The notes: generated by a model not told the origin, from the letters alone. A stretch of 64,000 nucleotides of DNA from Cellvibrionaceae bacterium (GCA_021151825.1 JAGKWQ010000001.1:992001-1056000); one strand, 5' to 3'. Shown: positions 25,701 through 34,898, numbered from the stretch's first letter. A program made the numbers and translations.

Positions 25701-25894
25701 TTAGAGCCGAATTGGAAGAACTTGCCAATCACGCCGCCAGTGGCGATATGAGTAACAGCAAGAAAATTATCGCCCACCTCACGCCAGCACAGTTGGGCAA
25801 CCAGCGGCACCAGCAACTTCTGAATGCGGTGCGCCAATATGATTTGGAGCGGATAGAGAAGCTGGTGCACATCTGGCTAGCCGAAACCCGTTAA
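22793..25894 (+). CDS. MASE1 hybrid sensor histidine kinase
   Basis: A 1033-residue membrane kinase. Residues ~15-275 are a MASE1-type membrane sensor with about eight helices (W-P-A-A-G-F-A-L motif); a coiled linker and two PAS domains (~330-565) follow. The kinase core has the phospho-acceptor His592 (F-L-A-N-M-S-H-E-I-R-T-P-L-N), N-box L-L-G-N-A-I-K-F and G-T-G-L-G-L-A-L. The C-terminal receiver has Asp877 in F-T-D-I-R-M-P-G. After it come ~85 residues without an obvious Hpt histidine. GTG start with GGAG nine bases upstream. It is adjacent to the REC-GGDEF-EAL protein, its probable partner, although a separate Hpt may be needed. Confidence 0.93.
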   Translation: MVNLARNKLYFFVKLPLLNLIFALVYFTLAHFGMMWSSLTSNVTLVWPAAGFALFGLLLFGLRVAPGIFIGAFTATLFLHFDPNIGRNFTAIAFTLLMTCADLLQSWLIARMNRGLFTRNLLISLPRALYFIGSIFICCSISSSVGVNSLYYLGLIPHGELIKSWAFWWMGDSIGMLVVTSILAWALIPRIRHNNTQAQAFLLLCAGVGVVLFLVSALGYIERNSAAPLIPEANDLRPWYLPSWLQLSALAMGLTLIGLLTAYLRARQKNDDLFLRIQQKLEEDVLSHTEALRAANDWLLNEIVQRQQTQEQLQASQAALKEREQHLRSLLDNIPDPIWFKNLDGVYISCNRAFAHMLGRPEQDVLGKTEPELVTPELAELFRHYDQQALKSHEPHRYEQWIPLADNQLYLLDTLKVALRDDDDNPIGILGIGRDVTDKNLLFTELEKFKRFAEHSSQGFGIAKLNAETIYMNASMRTMLNGALGDGNFKQQFWQYFPLELQQQVRDEIIPQVLREGQWQGELAALHPDGSQFPTHETFFVIRDDQGKPQYIGTIMTDISAQKETETQLSRAKETAEEATRAKSRFLANMSHEIRTPLNAVLGYTQLLMRDEKFIGNQRERLELILTSSQRLLGLINDILDLSKIESGVLNLRKDYFDLHQEVDDIQTIMAERASTKGLQLITQIDLPAPYIVKGDRQKIGQILLNLLGNAIKFTPHGSVSLQVMPLPDNNVEFVIGDTGPGIAEKELAELFAAFKQGQAGEDAGGTGLGLALSRHLAEGMGGSLRLSSVLGQGTLAYLMLPLASENIVLEQRNNQTLHHLESGSHCQALVVEDDQASCDILVDLLRQIGCETLAARDGHEGLLQCANRNFDIIFTDIRMPGINGLDMLRKLRTDPAYNNTPIIAVSASSLEHERAFYLAQGFQEFIGKPYAFDDIFNALRTFAKVTFAGQDDKPAVAVDENLVVDISIVRAELEELANHAASGDMSNSKKIIAHLTPAQLGNQRHQQLLNAVRQYDLERIEKLVHIWLAETR

Positions 25895-26068
25895 GCTCGC
25901 ACTAATGTCTATTTGACCGGATTTTTGTTTACTCGATTCCTATTCTAAATTTCCACGATTCCACACCACTAAAACGCCGCTCAAACACCTGTCCTCTCAT
26001 TGCTTTTTGGGCAATCATAGGATAAATTATACATAAATATTAATTATCATATTTATTGTGAGCAAGCC

Positions 26069-27115
26069 GTGATAGATTCAAGGTTTTCGGTCAACGACCA
26101 CCCCCATCGCCGGTTCAATCCCCTGACCGGTGAATGGCTATTGGTATCACCCCATCGCACCAAGCGCCCTTGGCAGGGCCAGCAAGAACTCAACCAATGG
26201 CCGGACAGCCCCGCCCATGACCCCAAGTGTTATTTGTGCGCAGGCAATGAGCGTATTGGCGGGGAACATAATCCGGATTATCAAACCACTTTTGTATTCA
26301 CCAACGATTTCGCCGCGCTAATGCCGGAAGTCCCCGCCGCGCCAGCCACGACCGATCCACTCTTCCAAATCCAGTCCGAGCAGGGCACCAGCCGCGTCAT
26401 TTGCTTTTCGCCCGATCACAGCAAAACCTTGCCGCTATTATCGGATGAAGAGATGCAAGCAGTGATCACCACCTGGATGCGCGAAGCGGCGGATCTGGGC
26501 CAGCGTTACCCGAGCGTGCAGATCTTTGAGAACAAAGGCGCGGTGATGGGTTGTTCCAACCCTCACCCGCACGGGCAAGTGTGGGCGCAAGACCATGTTC
26601 CTACGCTGGTCGCCAAAGAAGATGAACAGCAGCAAGCATTTCTGGCCAAACAAGGGCATTCATTGCTACTGGATTACGCCCATAAAGAGTCCGCCAATGG
26701 CGAGCGCGTGGTGGTCGAGAATGATGACTGGCTGGCGGTTGTGCCCTTCTGGGCGGCCTGGCCATTCGAAACCCTGCTGCTACCCAAACATAAGCTGGCG
26801 CGCATCACCGACATGAGCGAGTCACAACAACTCAGCCTCGGCCAGATCCTGCGCGACCTGACAACGCGCTACGACAACCTGTTCGAGTGCTCATTCCCCT
26901 ATTCCATGGGCTGGCACGGCGCACCGTTTAATGCAGCCAGCAACGATCACTGGCAATTGCATGCCCACTTTTACCCGCCGCTGCTGCGCAGTGCCAGCGT
27001 GCGCAAATTTATGGTGGGCTACGAGATGCTGGGCGAGCCCCAGCGCGATATTTCCCCGGAACAGGCCGCCGCGCGCTTGCGCGAACAGAGCCCCGTTCAC
27101 TTCAAAAATAAATAA
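26069..27115 (+). CDS. galT: Galactose-1-phosphate uridylyltransferase
   Basis: Leloir pathway enzyme exchanging UMP between UDP-glucose and galactose 1-phosphate. The active-site histidine triad S-N-P-H-P-H-G-Q-V-W is intact and the zinc site C-Y-L-C-A-G-N is present near residue 51. The length (348) matches E. coli GalT. GTG start at 26069. galK follows after 43 bases, so the two likely form an operon. With the adjacent GH53 and GH2 enzymes the source of galactose is probably pectic galactan. No galE or galactose mutarotase gene is adjacent. Confidence 0.96.
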   Translation: MIDSRFSVNDHPHRRFNPLTGEWLLVSPHRTKRPWQGQQELNQWPDSPAHDPKCYLCAGNERIGGEHNPDYQTTFVFTNDFAALMPEVPAAPATTDPLFQIQSEQGTSRVICFSPDHSKTLPLLSDEEMQAVITTWMREAADLGQRYPSVQIFENKGAVMGCSNPHPHGQVWAQDHVPTLVAKEDEQQQAFLAKQGHSLLLDYAHKESANGERVVVENDDWLAVVPFWAAWPFETLLLPKHKLARITDMSESQQLSLGQILRDLTTRYDNLFECSFPYSMGWHGAPFNAASNDHWQLHAHFYPPLLRSASVRKFMVGYEMLGEPQRDISPEQAAARLREQSPVHFKNK

Positions 27116-27158
27116 TTCCTTTGTAGATCAAAAAGAATAAGGCGATAGGTAACAGCCC

Positions 27159-28313
27159 ATGAACACCCTTTCCGACGCACGAGTTAGCGAACTTTTTGGC
27201 GAGTTTTTTGGTAGCCAACCACAGGCATTGGTCAAAGCCCCCGGTCGCGTAAATTTGATCGGTGAACACACCGATTACAACGGCGGTTTCGTCTTGCCTG
27301 CCGCGATTAACTATCACACCTACATCGCCCTGAGCCCGCGTACTGACCGTTTGCTACGTGTCGTCGCCTGGAATTTTGATAACGCTGACGTATTGATTCC
27401 ACTCACGGAAGACCAGCAGGAAGACGAGCACAACAGCTGGTCCAACTATATTCGCGGCGTAGTGCAGCAACTTTGCCGCGCCGGTTTTACCCTCGCGGGT
27501 GGCGATTTGTATATTGCCGGCGATTTGCCTTCCGGCGCCGGCCTGAGCAGCTCGGCATCGCTGGAAATGGCAGTCATTCGCGCACTGTTAAGCCTGAGCG
27601 GTGAAACTATTGATCCCACCAAAGCCGCATTGCTCGGCCAGGCCGCTGAAAACCAGTTTGTGGGGTGCAACTGCGGAATTATGGATCAACTCATCTCCGC
27701 ACGCGGCCAGACCAACAGCGCATTACTGATCGACTGCCAGGATCTTTCCACCCGCGCGGTAACCATGCCCGGCGATTGGGAAATCCTGATCGTCCACAGC
27801 GGTGTCAAACGCGGTTTGGTCGATAGCGAATACAACCAGCGCCGCCAGCAATGCGAACAGGCGGCAGCCCATTTCGGCCAAACCTCCCTGCGCGCGGTAC
27901 ACCTGGGTGATTTGTTGGATGCCGAAGGCACACTGGATGACTTGAGCTTTCGCCGCGCGCGCCATGTACTCACCGAAAATGCCCGCACCCTGATCGCCGC
28001 CGAGGCGCTGGCCAAAGGCGAGTTGTCTACCCTGGTGCAAGTCATGGGTGAATCGCACAACTCCATGCGCGACGATTTCAATATCACCACCCCTGTCATT
28101 GATCGCCTGGTAGAAATTATCGCTGACGCCGGTGAAGGCCAGGCCGGCGTGCGGATGACCGGCGGTGGTTTTGGTGGCTGCGTTGTTGCAGTCGCCCCCG
28201 CTGCAATAATTCCCCGTTTGATGGCCGCCGTATCCCGCACTTATGAACAGGAAACCGGCTGTATTCCTACCCTGATTCCCGCCAAAGCCAGCGCGGGCGC
28301 ATTTAGCAATTAA
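27159..28313 (+). CDS. galK: Galactokinase
   Basis: GHMP-family kinase phosphorylating galactose at C1 with ATP. Signature K-A-P-G-R-V-N-L-I-G-E-H-T-D-Y-N-G-G at the N-terminus, ATP loop L-P-S-G-A-G-L-S-S-S-A-S-L-E, and C-terminal M-T-G-G-G-F-G-G-C. The length (384) is typical. Directly downstream of galT, with GATAGG-type sequence upstream of the ATG. A possible hairpin/operator at 28333-28366 separates it from the TonB receptor gene. Confidence 0.96.
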   Translation: MNTLSDARVSELFGEFFGSQPQALVKAPGRVNLIGEHTDYNGGFVLPAAINYHTYIALSPRTDRLLRVVAWNFDNADVLIPLTEDQQEDEHNSWSNYIRGVVQQLCRAGFTLAGGDLYIAGDLPSGAGLSSSASLEMAVIRALLSLSGETIDPTKAALLGQAAENQFVGCNCGIMDQLISARGQTNSALLIDCQDLSTRAVTMPGDWEILIVHSGVKRGLVDSEYNQRRQQCEQAAAHFGQTSLRAVHLGDLLDAEGTLDDLSFRRARHVLTENARTLIAAEALAKGELSTLVQVMGESHNSMRDDFNITTPVIDRLVEIIADAGEGQAGVRMTGGGFGGCVVAVAPAAIIPRLMAAVSRTYEQETGCIPTLIPAKASAGAFSN

Positions 28314-28332
28314 TGGTTAAGAATTAATTTTT

Positions 28333-28381
28333 TGGCACCAAATGTCTTTCAGTTGACACATGGCGCCATTTAAATAATCAT
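28333..28381 (+). promoter_or_regulatory. Candidate promoter with overlapping inverted repeat
   Basis: TTGACA at 28353-28358 is a consensus -35; 17 bases later lies AATCAT, a weak -10. An imperfect inverted repeat (GGCACCAAATGTC ... GACACATGGCGCC, 10 of 13 pairs) spans the -35, so it could be an operator for the galactan receptor gene. It might instead act as a weak galK terminator. Confidence 0.35.
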
Positions 28382-28470
28382 ATAAATGATATTTTATGAC
28401 TTACTATAATTAAACGTACACGCAATTAACGTTGTACCTATAACGATAAAACATTCACGAGGACAGATGT

Positions 28471-31182
28471 ATGAAAAGCCCAATCAACCTGCGTCACACT
28501 CCCTTGTTCCTGGCCCTCAGCCTGATCAGCGGCGTGTCCATGGCACAAACAACCCAACAAACCTCTGAAGGCCTGGTAGAAGAAGTTGTCGTGACCGGCA
28601 AATTCGCCCAAAGCTTGCAGTCAGCGATGGAAGTAAAGCGCAACTCCGCCACCGTCGTTGAAGCGATTTCCGCCGAAGATATCGGCCAATTACCCGATGT
28701 TTCCATCAGCGATTCCTTAAAACGCCTGCCCGGTTTGGCGCAAGACCGCGACCGCGGTAACGGCAGCCAGATTTCCATCCGCGGTATGGGCGGTATGCTC
28801 GGTTTCACCACCTTGAATGGTCGTGAAGTGGCGATTCTGGAAGAGACCCGCAACATTCGTTACGACCAGTTTCCTTCCGAGCTGATCAACGGCGCGCAAG
28901 TTTACAAAACCCCGCAAGCATCCATCGCCGAAGGTGGTGTGTCGGGCAGTGTTAACCTGAATACCATCAAACCGCTGGATTACGACTCCACCAAAGTGGT
29001 TGTTGATGTACGCGCAACCTCATTCGATCTGGGCAAAGACATTGATGACGCCGCCAATAGCGGTATCGGCCAACGCTACAGCATTTCCTATATCGACCAG
29101 TTTGCGGATGACACCGTCGGTGTAGCCCTCGGTTACTCAACCCGTTCCGAGCCCATCGCCACCCAGCGCGCCGAACTCTGGAACTACGGTGATACCTGGC
29201 ACAACACCCAGTGGAATGACAAACTCGGCGCTAACGTGATCGCTCCCTGGGGTGGTTCAGCACTGGTACGCGGCGGTGAAGACGAGCGCCAGGGCGTGAT
29301 GGCCGCTATCCAATGGAAGCCAAACGACAATCTGGAAATCGCCTATGACGGCTTCTGGTCATCCTTTGATGTGTCCGAACAGCAGCGCGGTTTTGATTTC
29401 CAGATTAGCAACGCCTACGCCAACCAATGGGATCTGCTCGAAACCACGCCCACGGCTTACGCCAATACTGACCTGGGTGCGAACGCGGTAGACTTGCTCT
29501 CCGGCACCGTTGGCCTGAGTAGCCTGCGCAACATCAACGAAGAATATGTACAAAACGACGAACTCACCAGCCACGGCCTGAACCTGAAATGGTCCCAGGA
29601 TCTGTGGACCATCGCTGCGGATGCCGGTGTGTCCGAAACCAGCCGCGACAAGCGTTGGGCTTCTATCCGTACCCTCGTGAATAACCCCGGCCGCGCAACC
29701 TTTGGCGCAACTGGCGATGGCCGCATGACCTTCGATTTACTGGATGCGGACCTGACCGATCTGGCCAGCAACAGCATTGGCGACATCCAGGTACAACCGG
29801 ATGCGGAAGGCGGGGACAAGCTGACCTCATTCAAACTGGATGTACAACGCGATCTGGAAGTCGGCATCCTGCAAGCCGTTAAAGTGGGTCTGGCCAGCTC
29901 CAGCCGCGACAAGTTTGAACACAGCCAGATCTGGACCCAAAGCGCCATCCAAAATACCGGCAGCGCCATTCCTGCCAATCTGGTTATCGATGCCAAAAGC
30001 GCAAGCTACTGGGGCGACTTGCCGGATTACCTGAGCCTGGACCGCAGTGCCCTGATCAGCCACTACTTCGGCAGCCTGAAAAACCCGAACCCGGGTGATG
30101 CGGATGACCTGATCGCCAGTTGGGATGTGAGCGAAGACATCTTCGCCCAGTACATCCAGGTCGACCTGGCCACTGAAATCGCCGGCCTGCCCCTGACCGG
30201 TAACATCGGCGTACGCAACGTGGATACCGAAACCACTGCTAGCGGTTATCAGCAAGGTGAAGATGTCTGGGTGGAAGTTACTCCCGGCAATTGGCAGCCC
30301 CAACCGGTTGTAGAAGCCATCGCGGTTGATCACGACTACAACGATGTGTTGCCAAGCACCAACTGGACCCTGGCCGTTACCGACGAACAATTGATCCGTT
30401 TCGCCGCCGGCAAAACCATGGCACGCGCGCCAGTAAATATGATGAGCCCAAGCCTCAACCTGAACCAGGATTTGTGGGGCTCCAACCCGGGTGAATCGAC
30501 TTCCGGCAACCCGAAACTGAATCCATTCCGCGCTGACCAGGCCGATTTGGCGTACGAGTGGTATTACGCGGAAGGTTCGCAAATCGCGGTAAACCTGTTC
30601 TACAAAGACCTGGAAAGTTTTATCGCCCGCGCTGCCGATGCTGAAACCGTAGTTAGCAATGGCAAAGAGTACAAAGTATCGCGCCCCATCAACGGCAGCG
30701 GTGGTTACATCCGCGGTTACGAATTGTTATGGCAACAATCCTTTGATTTCTTGCCCGCGCCCTTCAATGGCCTCGGCGTATACACCAACTACTCGCACAA
30801 TGAATCCAACGTTGAACAATTTGTACCGCTGTACAGCGAATACAAAGCACAACTCACCGGTTTGTCGAAAGACGTTGCCAACTTCACCCTCTGGTATTAC
30901 CTGAACGGATTTGAAGCACGCACCTCGTACAGCTACCGCAGTGCTTTCCAACGCGATATCAACCTGGTGATGGGCGAAGAAGGGATGAACGATTCCGAAG
31001 GTTACTGGGATTTGAGTTTGTCGTATGAATTCAACGATCACTACAAAGTGTCGTTCCAGGTGCAAAACCTCACCAACGAACCGTACAAAACCTATGGACT
31101 GGAATCCAACAATCCGGCGCACATTAACAAGTACGAGGAATTTGGTACTCGTTACTCCGTTGGTTTGAACTGGAAGTTGTAA
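28471..31182 (+). CDS. TonB-dependent receptor of the galactan locus
   Basis: A 903-residue outer-membrane transporter with a signal peptide ending V-S-M-A-Q. A TonB-box-like E-E-V-V-V-T-G follows, then the plug domain (about 45-180, with I-S-I-R-G-M-G-G) and a 22-strand-type barrel ending in aromatic/hydrophobic residues (Y-S-V-G-L-N-W-K-L). It sits after galTK and before the GH53 and GH2 genes, so it most likely imports galacto-oligosaccharides. Substrate is inferred from neighbours only. The ribosome-binding site is CGAGGACAG, and a strong terminator follows at 31247-31273, separating it from the hydrolases. Confidence 0.93.
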   Translation: MKSPINLRHTPLFLALSLISGVSMAQTTQQTSEGLVEEVVVTGKFAQSLQSAMEVKRNSATVVEAISAEDIGQLPDVSISDSLKRLPGLAQDRDRGNGSQISIRGMGGMLGFTTLNGREVAILEETRNIRYDQFPSELINGAQVYKTPQASIAEGGVSGSVNLNTIKPLDYDSTKVVVDVRATSFDLGKDIDDAANSGIGQRYSISYIDQFADDTVGVALGYSTRSEPIATQRAELWNYGDTWHNTQWNDKLGANVIAPWGGSALVRGGEDERQGVMAAIQWKPNDNLEIAYDGFWSSFDVSEQQRGFDFQISNAYANQWDLLETTPTAYANTDLGANAVDLLSGTVGLSSLRNINEEYVQNDELTSHGLNLKWSQDLWTIAADAGVSETSRDKRWASIRTLVNNPGRATFGATGDGRMTFDLLDADLTDLASNSIGDIQVQPDAEGGDKLTSFKLDVQRDLEVGILQAVKVGLASSSRDKFEHSQIWTQSAIQNTGSAIPANLVIDAKSASYWGDLPDYLSLDRSALISHYFGSLKNPNPGDADDLIASWDVSEDIFAQYIQVDLATEIAGLPLTGNIGVRNVDTETTASGYQQGEDVWVEVTPGNWQPQPVVEAIAVDHDYNDVLPSTNWTLAVTDEQLIRFAAGKTMARAPVNMMSPSLNLNQDLWGSNPGESTSGNPKLNPFRADQADLAYEWYYAEGSQIAVNLFYKDLESFIARAADAETVVSNGKEYKVSRPINGSGGYIRGYELLWQQSFDFLPAPFNGLGVYTNYSHNESNVEQFVPLYSEYKAQLTGLSKDVANFTLWYYLNGFEARTSYSYRSAFQRDINLVMGEEGMNDSEGYWDLSLSYEFNDHYKVSFQVQNLTNEPYKTYGLESNNPAHINKYEEFGTRYSVGLNWKL

Positions 31183-31246
31183 CGTTTAACCAGCAGTTGC
31201 AATCGCGATGTAAACGGGTTTTACTCAGAACTATCTCTCCTTATTT

Positions 31247-31273
31247 GCGGCTGCCCAGGCAGCCGCTTTTTTT
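31247..31273 (+). terminator. Rho-independent terminator after TonB receptor
   Basis: Perfect GC stem GCGGCTGC/GCAGCCGC with a short CCAG-type loop followed by TTTTTTT on the plus strand. Confidence 0.9.
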
Positions 31274-31329
31274 CCATGCCGGCAACATAAAACGTTGTAT
31301 AGGCAGCGCATAAAATGCGAGGCAAGACC

Positions 31330-32517
31330 ATGATGTATATGTTGTACAAAAAAATCTGGTTTACAGCCGCAGCGATTTTTTTGGTGAGTCAGTTTTCATT
31401 TAGCAATAACGTAATTGCCGCCGATAATTTTTATACCGGTGCGGATTTATCTTACGTCAATGAAATGGAAGACTGCGGTGCGGTGTATCGCGATAAAGGC
31501 GAAAAAATCGATCCATTTGCATTCTTCGCCAATCAAGGCACAAAGCTTGTGCGCGTACGTTTATGGCACAACGCTGAGTGGACAAACTATTCTGATCTGG
31601 ACGATGTAACCAAAACACTGCAACGCGCCAAAACCAACAACATGAAAACCCTGCTGGATTTTCATTATTCCGATACCTGGACAGATCCGGAAAAACAATT
31701 TATTCCCAGCGCCTGGGCGCACATCACTGACACCAACGAATTAGCCAAAACGCTTTACGATTACACCATCGAAACGTTATCTGTATTGGATAAAAAAAAT
31801 CTGTTGCCGGATATGGTGCAAGTCGGCAATGAAACCAATATCGAAATATTGCAGCCAGAAAAAACCATTGTGCACGGCATTCCCAATTGGCAACGCAATG
31901 CCGCACTGTTAAACAGCGGCATAAAAGCGGTGCGCGATTACAGTAAAACCGCCAATAAAAAGATCGATATTGTTTTGCATATCGCCCAACCGGAAAATGC
32001 ACTTTGGTGGTTTAAACAAGCCGCTGAACATGGGGTAAAGGATTTCGATATTATCGGCCTTTCCTATTATCCACAGTGGTCAACCTATAAATTGCCGCAA
32101 CTGCCTGCGGCCATTACCGAATTAAAAACTGCCTACAACAAAGAAGTGATGATCGTTGAAACTGCTTATCCGTGGACGCTGAAAAATTTCGACAAAGCCG
32201 GTAATGTGCTCGATAAAAAAGCGGTGCAACCGGAATTCCCCGCCACAGCCAAAGGCCAATTACTGTATCTGCTAACCTTAACCCAATTAGTAAAAAAATC
32301 CGGTGGCCTTGGTGTTATCTATTGGGAGCCAGCGTGGGTTAGCACGCGCTGTAAAACATTGTGGGGCAGGGGCTCACATTGGGAAAACGCCAGCTTCTTT
32401 GATGCAACACGTAACAACAATGCATTGCCCGCATTTTTATTTTTTAATGCCACCTACACTAACAATCAGATTAAAGACAAGGCATCCAATAACCAAATCA
32501 ACCACACCAACGAGTGA
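31330..32517 (+). CDS. GH53 endo-beta-1,4-galactanase
   Basis: Secreted glycoside hydrolase family 53 enzyme that cuts beta-1,4-galactan side chains of pectin. The N-terminus is a signal peptide (hydrophobic A-A-A-I-F-L-V-S-Q-F). The family fingerprint is clear: F-Y-T-G-A-D-L-S-Y-V-N-E-M-E-D-C-G, V-R-V-R-L-W-H, D-F-H-Y-S-D-T-W-T-D-P, acid/base Glu in V-Q-V-G-N-E-T-N, and nucleophile Glu in M-I-V-E-T-A-Y-P-W. I prefer the ATG at 31330 because GAGG lies ten bases upstream; the ORF also has an ATG at 31315. The stop overlaps the beginning of the GH2 gene frame, indicating an operon. Confidence 0.95.
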   Translation: MMYMLYKKIWFTAAAIFLVSQFSFSNNVIAADNFYTGADLSYVNEMEDCGAVYRDKGEKIDPFAFFANQGTKLVRVRLWHNAEWTNYSDLDDVTKTLQRAKTNNMKTLLDFHYSDTWTDPEKQFIPSAWAHITDTNELAKTLYDYTIETLSVLDKKNLLPDMVQVGNETNIEILQPEKTIVHGIPNWQRNAALLNSGIKAVRDYSKTANKKIDIVLHIAQPENALWWFKQAAEHGVKDFDIIGLSYYPQWSTYKLPQLPAAITELKTAYNKEVMIVETAYPWTLKNFDKAGNVLDKKAVQPEFPATAKGQLLYLLTLTQLVKKSGGLGVIYWEPAWVSTRCKTLWGRGSHWENASFFDATRNNNALPAFLFFNATYTNNQIKDKASNNQINHTNE

Positions 32518-32522
32518 GAAAT

Positions 32523-34883
32523 ATGAAACTAAAACAATTCGTTGCGCTCAGCCTGTGCGGATTTATCGCAGCCTGCGGCCAAAACTCACCAGAACCAACC
32601 AAGGTAGTTTCCGACAGTAACTATGACACCCAGTGGGAATTTTTTCGCAGCGATAAAGTGCTGGATCTCGCCAATGCGCAACAACATAGCGATTGGGAAA
32701 AAGTGCAATTGCCGCACACACCCAAAATCGAACCTTTATTAGTCAATGAACAATTCCAGGGCGATGCCTGGTACAAAAAAACAATTGCCACTGAATCGAG
32801 TTGGAAAGGTAAACAAATCACACTGAAATTTGAATCGGCTATGAACGTGGCGGAAGTCTGGTTAAACGGCGAAAAATTAACAACGCACGTCGGTGGTTAC
32901 TTACCCTTCAACGTAAACCTGACCAAACATTTAAAATGGGATGTACCGAATGAATTGTTAGTGCGCCTCGACAACCGCGACAATCCTGTCACCGGCCCCA
33001 AGCCTTTAAAAGACCTGGACTTTAATACCTACGGCGGTATTTATCGCCACGTTATTTTACAAATTGATAATGACCTGCATATCAGCGATGCCGTTGCCGC
33101 AGGAAAAACTGCTAGCGGCGGAATATTTGTGCGCTATCCGAAAGTCGCCAAAGAACAAGCCACTATCAGCGTACAAACCCATCTGGTTAATAGCCATATC
33201 GACCCGAAAAAATTTCGCGTTGTACAACGGTTAATGGATGGAGAGACTGTTGTTGTTGATCAAACCAGCCAATTGCAAACCATCAACGGTAATAGCGACA
33301 GTGAAAACACCATTGAACTGGTGCTGAACAATCCAAAACTCTGGTCACCTAAAACGCCGAATTTATATCAACTGGTCACGCGAGTTTACGACGGCGATTC
33401 ATTGGTAGATGAACAAAGTACACGTATTGGTATTCGCGAATTTAAATGGGTTGATAACCAATTATTTATCAATGGCGAAAAAACATTTTTGCGCGGCGTA
33501 AATCGCCACCAGGAATATCCTTATGTTGGCTACGCCACCTCTGATGCAGCGGATTATCGCGATGCCGTAAAAATTAAATCCGCCGGTTTTGATTATGTGC
33601 GCCTTTCACATTACCCCCACTCACTCGCATTTATGGCGGCGGCAGATGAATTGGGCTTAGTGTTACTGGATTCCATTTTAGGTTGGCAATATTTTTCGGA
33701 AGATCCGGCGTTTCAAGCACAGATCCAGCAAACCTGCCGCGATTTAATTCGCCGCGATCGAAACCATGCGTCGGTAATGGCCTGGGAATGTTCACTCAAT
33801 GAGTCCTGGATGAGCGAACCGTTTATCGACTCACTAACTAAAATTATTGGTGAAGAATATCCCGGTGCAAAATCTGCCGGTTGGCAGGAATATGGTTACG
33901 ATATTTATTTACAGGCGCGCCAGCATCGCCTGGAACATTACAAAACCCCGACCAAACCGTACATCGTGAGCGAATACGGCGATTGGGAGTACTACGCCAT
34001 GAATGCCGGTTTAAACCAAACTGCCTGGGCCAATTTATTACAAGCTGATCGCAGTAGCCGCCAATTATTAAGCGATGGTGAAAAACGTTTGCTGCAACAA
34101 GCGTCCAATATCCAGGAAGCGCACAACGATAATTTCAACACACCGGCGTTTGCTGACGGCTTTTGGGTTATGTTTGATTACAACCGCGGCTATGCACCTG
34201 ATTTGGAAAGCTCCGGTATTATGAGCATCGACCGCTTGCCAAAGTACAGTTATTACTTCTACCAAAGCCAACGCGATCCGAGTGAAATTTCTGAGAAATT
34301 CGACTCGGGCCCGATGGTATTTATCGCCAATGAGTGGACTGAAAAATCTACTACGAATGTGCGAATTTTCAGTAATGCCGATGCTGTGGAATTATTTTTA
34401 AACGGCAAACTGATTGGCAAACAATTAGCAGCGGATAACAGAAATTCCGAAACCACTAAAAACCTGAAGCATCCGCCATTCACGTTTGCATTGAAAAAGT
34501 TTGAGGCTGGCGAATTAAAAGCACTGGCTTATATTGGCGATAAAGTGGTTGCTGAACATAAAGTTTTTACCCCGGGTGCACCTGCAGGCTTGAAAGTTAC
34601 ATTGGACACCAGTGGTAAAGCACCGCAAGCCGGCGTTAAGGATGTAGTGTTTGTGTACGCGCAATTGGTGGACGCAAAAAATAATCCGGTAACGGCTAAT
34701 GATGTTGCGGTTACCTTTGCATTGGAAGGCGATGGAAAATTAATTAGCCCGGCTACAGTAACCACAACGGGCGGTTACGCCAGTGCACTGATAGAAGTGG
34801 GAAATTCATTGGACAACGTAAAAATTTCCGCGCAAGCCCAGGGATTGGATAACGGCAGTATTCCGCTCAACGTACAACAATAA
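32523..34883 (+). CDS. GH2 beta-galactosidase lipoprotein
   Basis: Glycoside hydrolase family 2 enzyme anchored by lipidation (lipobox I-A-A-C-G-Q after a short hydrophobic leader). Domain order: sugar-binding beta-sandwich (about 30-200, A-E-V-W-L-N-G-E and N-T-Y-G-G-I-Y-R-H), immunoglobulin-like domain (200-300), TIM barrel (from F-L-R-G-V-N-R-H-Q-E) with acid/base Glu in S-L-N-E-S-W and nucleophile Glu in I-V-S-E-Y-G-D-W, then C-terminal beta domains, the last resembling an Ig/invasin-like fold. Coupled to GH53, it would release galactose from galacto-oligosaccharides for GalK/GalT. Beta-galactosidase is the best call; other GH2 specificities cannot be excluded. A GTG at 32514 is an alternative start. 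Confidence 0.9.
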   Translation: MKLKQFVALSLCGFIAACGQNSPEPTKVVSDSNYDTQWEFFRSDKVLDLANAQQHSDWEKVQLPHTPKIEPLLVNEQFQGDAWYKKTIATESSWKGKQITLKFESAMNVAEVWLNGEKLTTHVGGYLPFNVNLTKHLKWDVPNELLVRLDNRDNPVTGPKPLKDLDFNTYGGIYRHVILQIDNDLHISDAVAAGKTASGGIFVRYPKVAKEQATISVQTHLVNSHIDPKKFRVVQRLMDGETVVVDQTSQLQTINGNSDSENTIELVLNNPKLWSPKTPNLYQLVTRVYDGDSLVDEQSTRIGIREFKWVDNQLFINGEKTFLRGVNRHQEYPYVGYATSDAADYRDAVKIKSAGFDYVRLSHYPHSLAFMAAADELGLVLLDSILGWQYFSEDPAFQAQIQQTCRDLIRRDRNHASVMAWECSLNESWMSEPFIDSLTKIIGEEYPGAKSAGWQEYGYDIYLQARQHRLEHYKTPTKPYIVSEYGDWEYYAMNAGLNQTAWANLLQADRSSRQLLSDGEKRLLQQASNIQEAHNDNFNTPAFADGFWVMFDYNRGYAPDLESSGIMSIDRLPKYSYYFYQSQRDPSEISEKFDSGPMVFIANEWTEKSTTNVRIFSNADAVELFLNGKLIGKQLAADNRNSETTKNLKHPPFTFALKKFEAGELKALAYIGDKVVAEHKVFTPGAPAGLKVTLDTSGKAPQAGVKDVVFVYAQLVDAKNNPVTANDVAVTFALEGDGKLISPATVTTTGGYASALIEVGNSLDNVKISAQAQGLDNGSIPLNVQQ

Positions 34884-34898
34884 AATAATCGACCACAA

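Noticed and set aside
29827..30582. Minus-strand 251-codon ORF inside the galactan TonB receptor gene
   Set aside because: The receptor on the other strand is unambiguous; a long antisense ORF there is typical of biased codon use.
31206..31223. LacI-type operator (ATGTAAACGGGTTTTAC) after the galactan receptor
   Set aside because: Only the outer GTAAA/TTTAC arms pair, the centre is asymmetric, and it lies between a stop codon and a terminator, an unlikely place for an operator.
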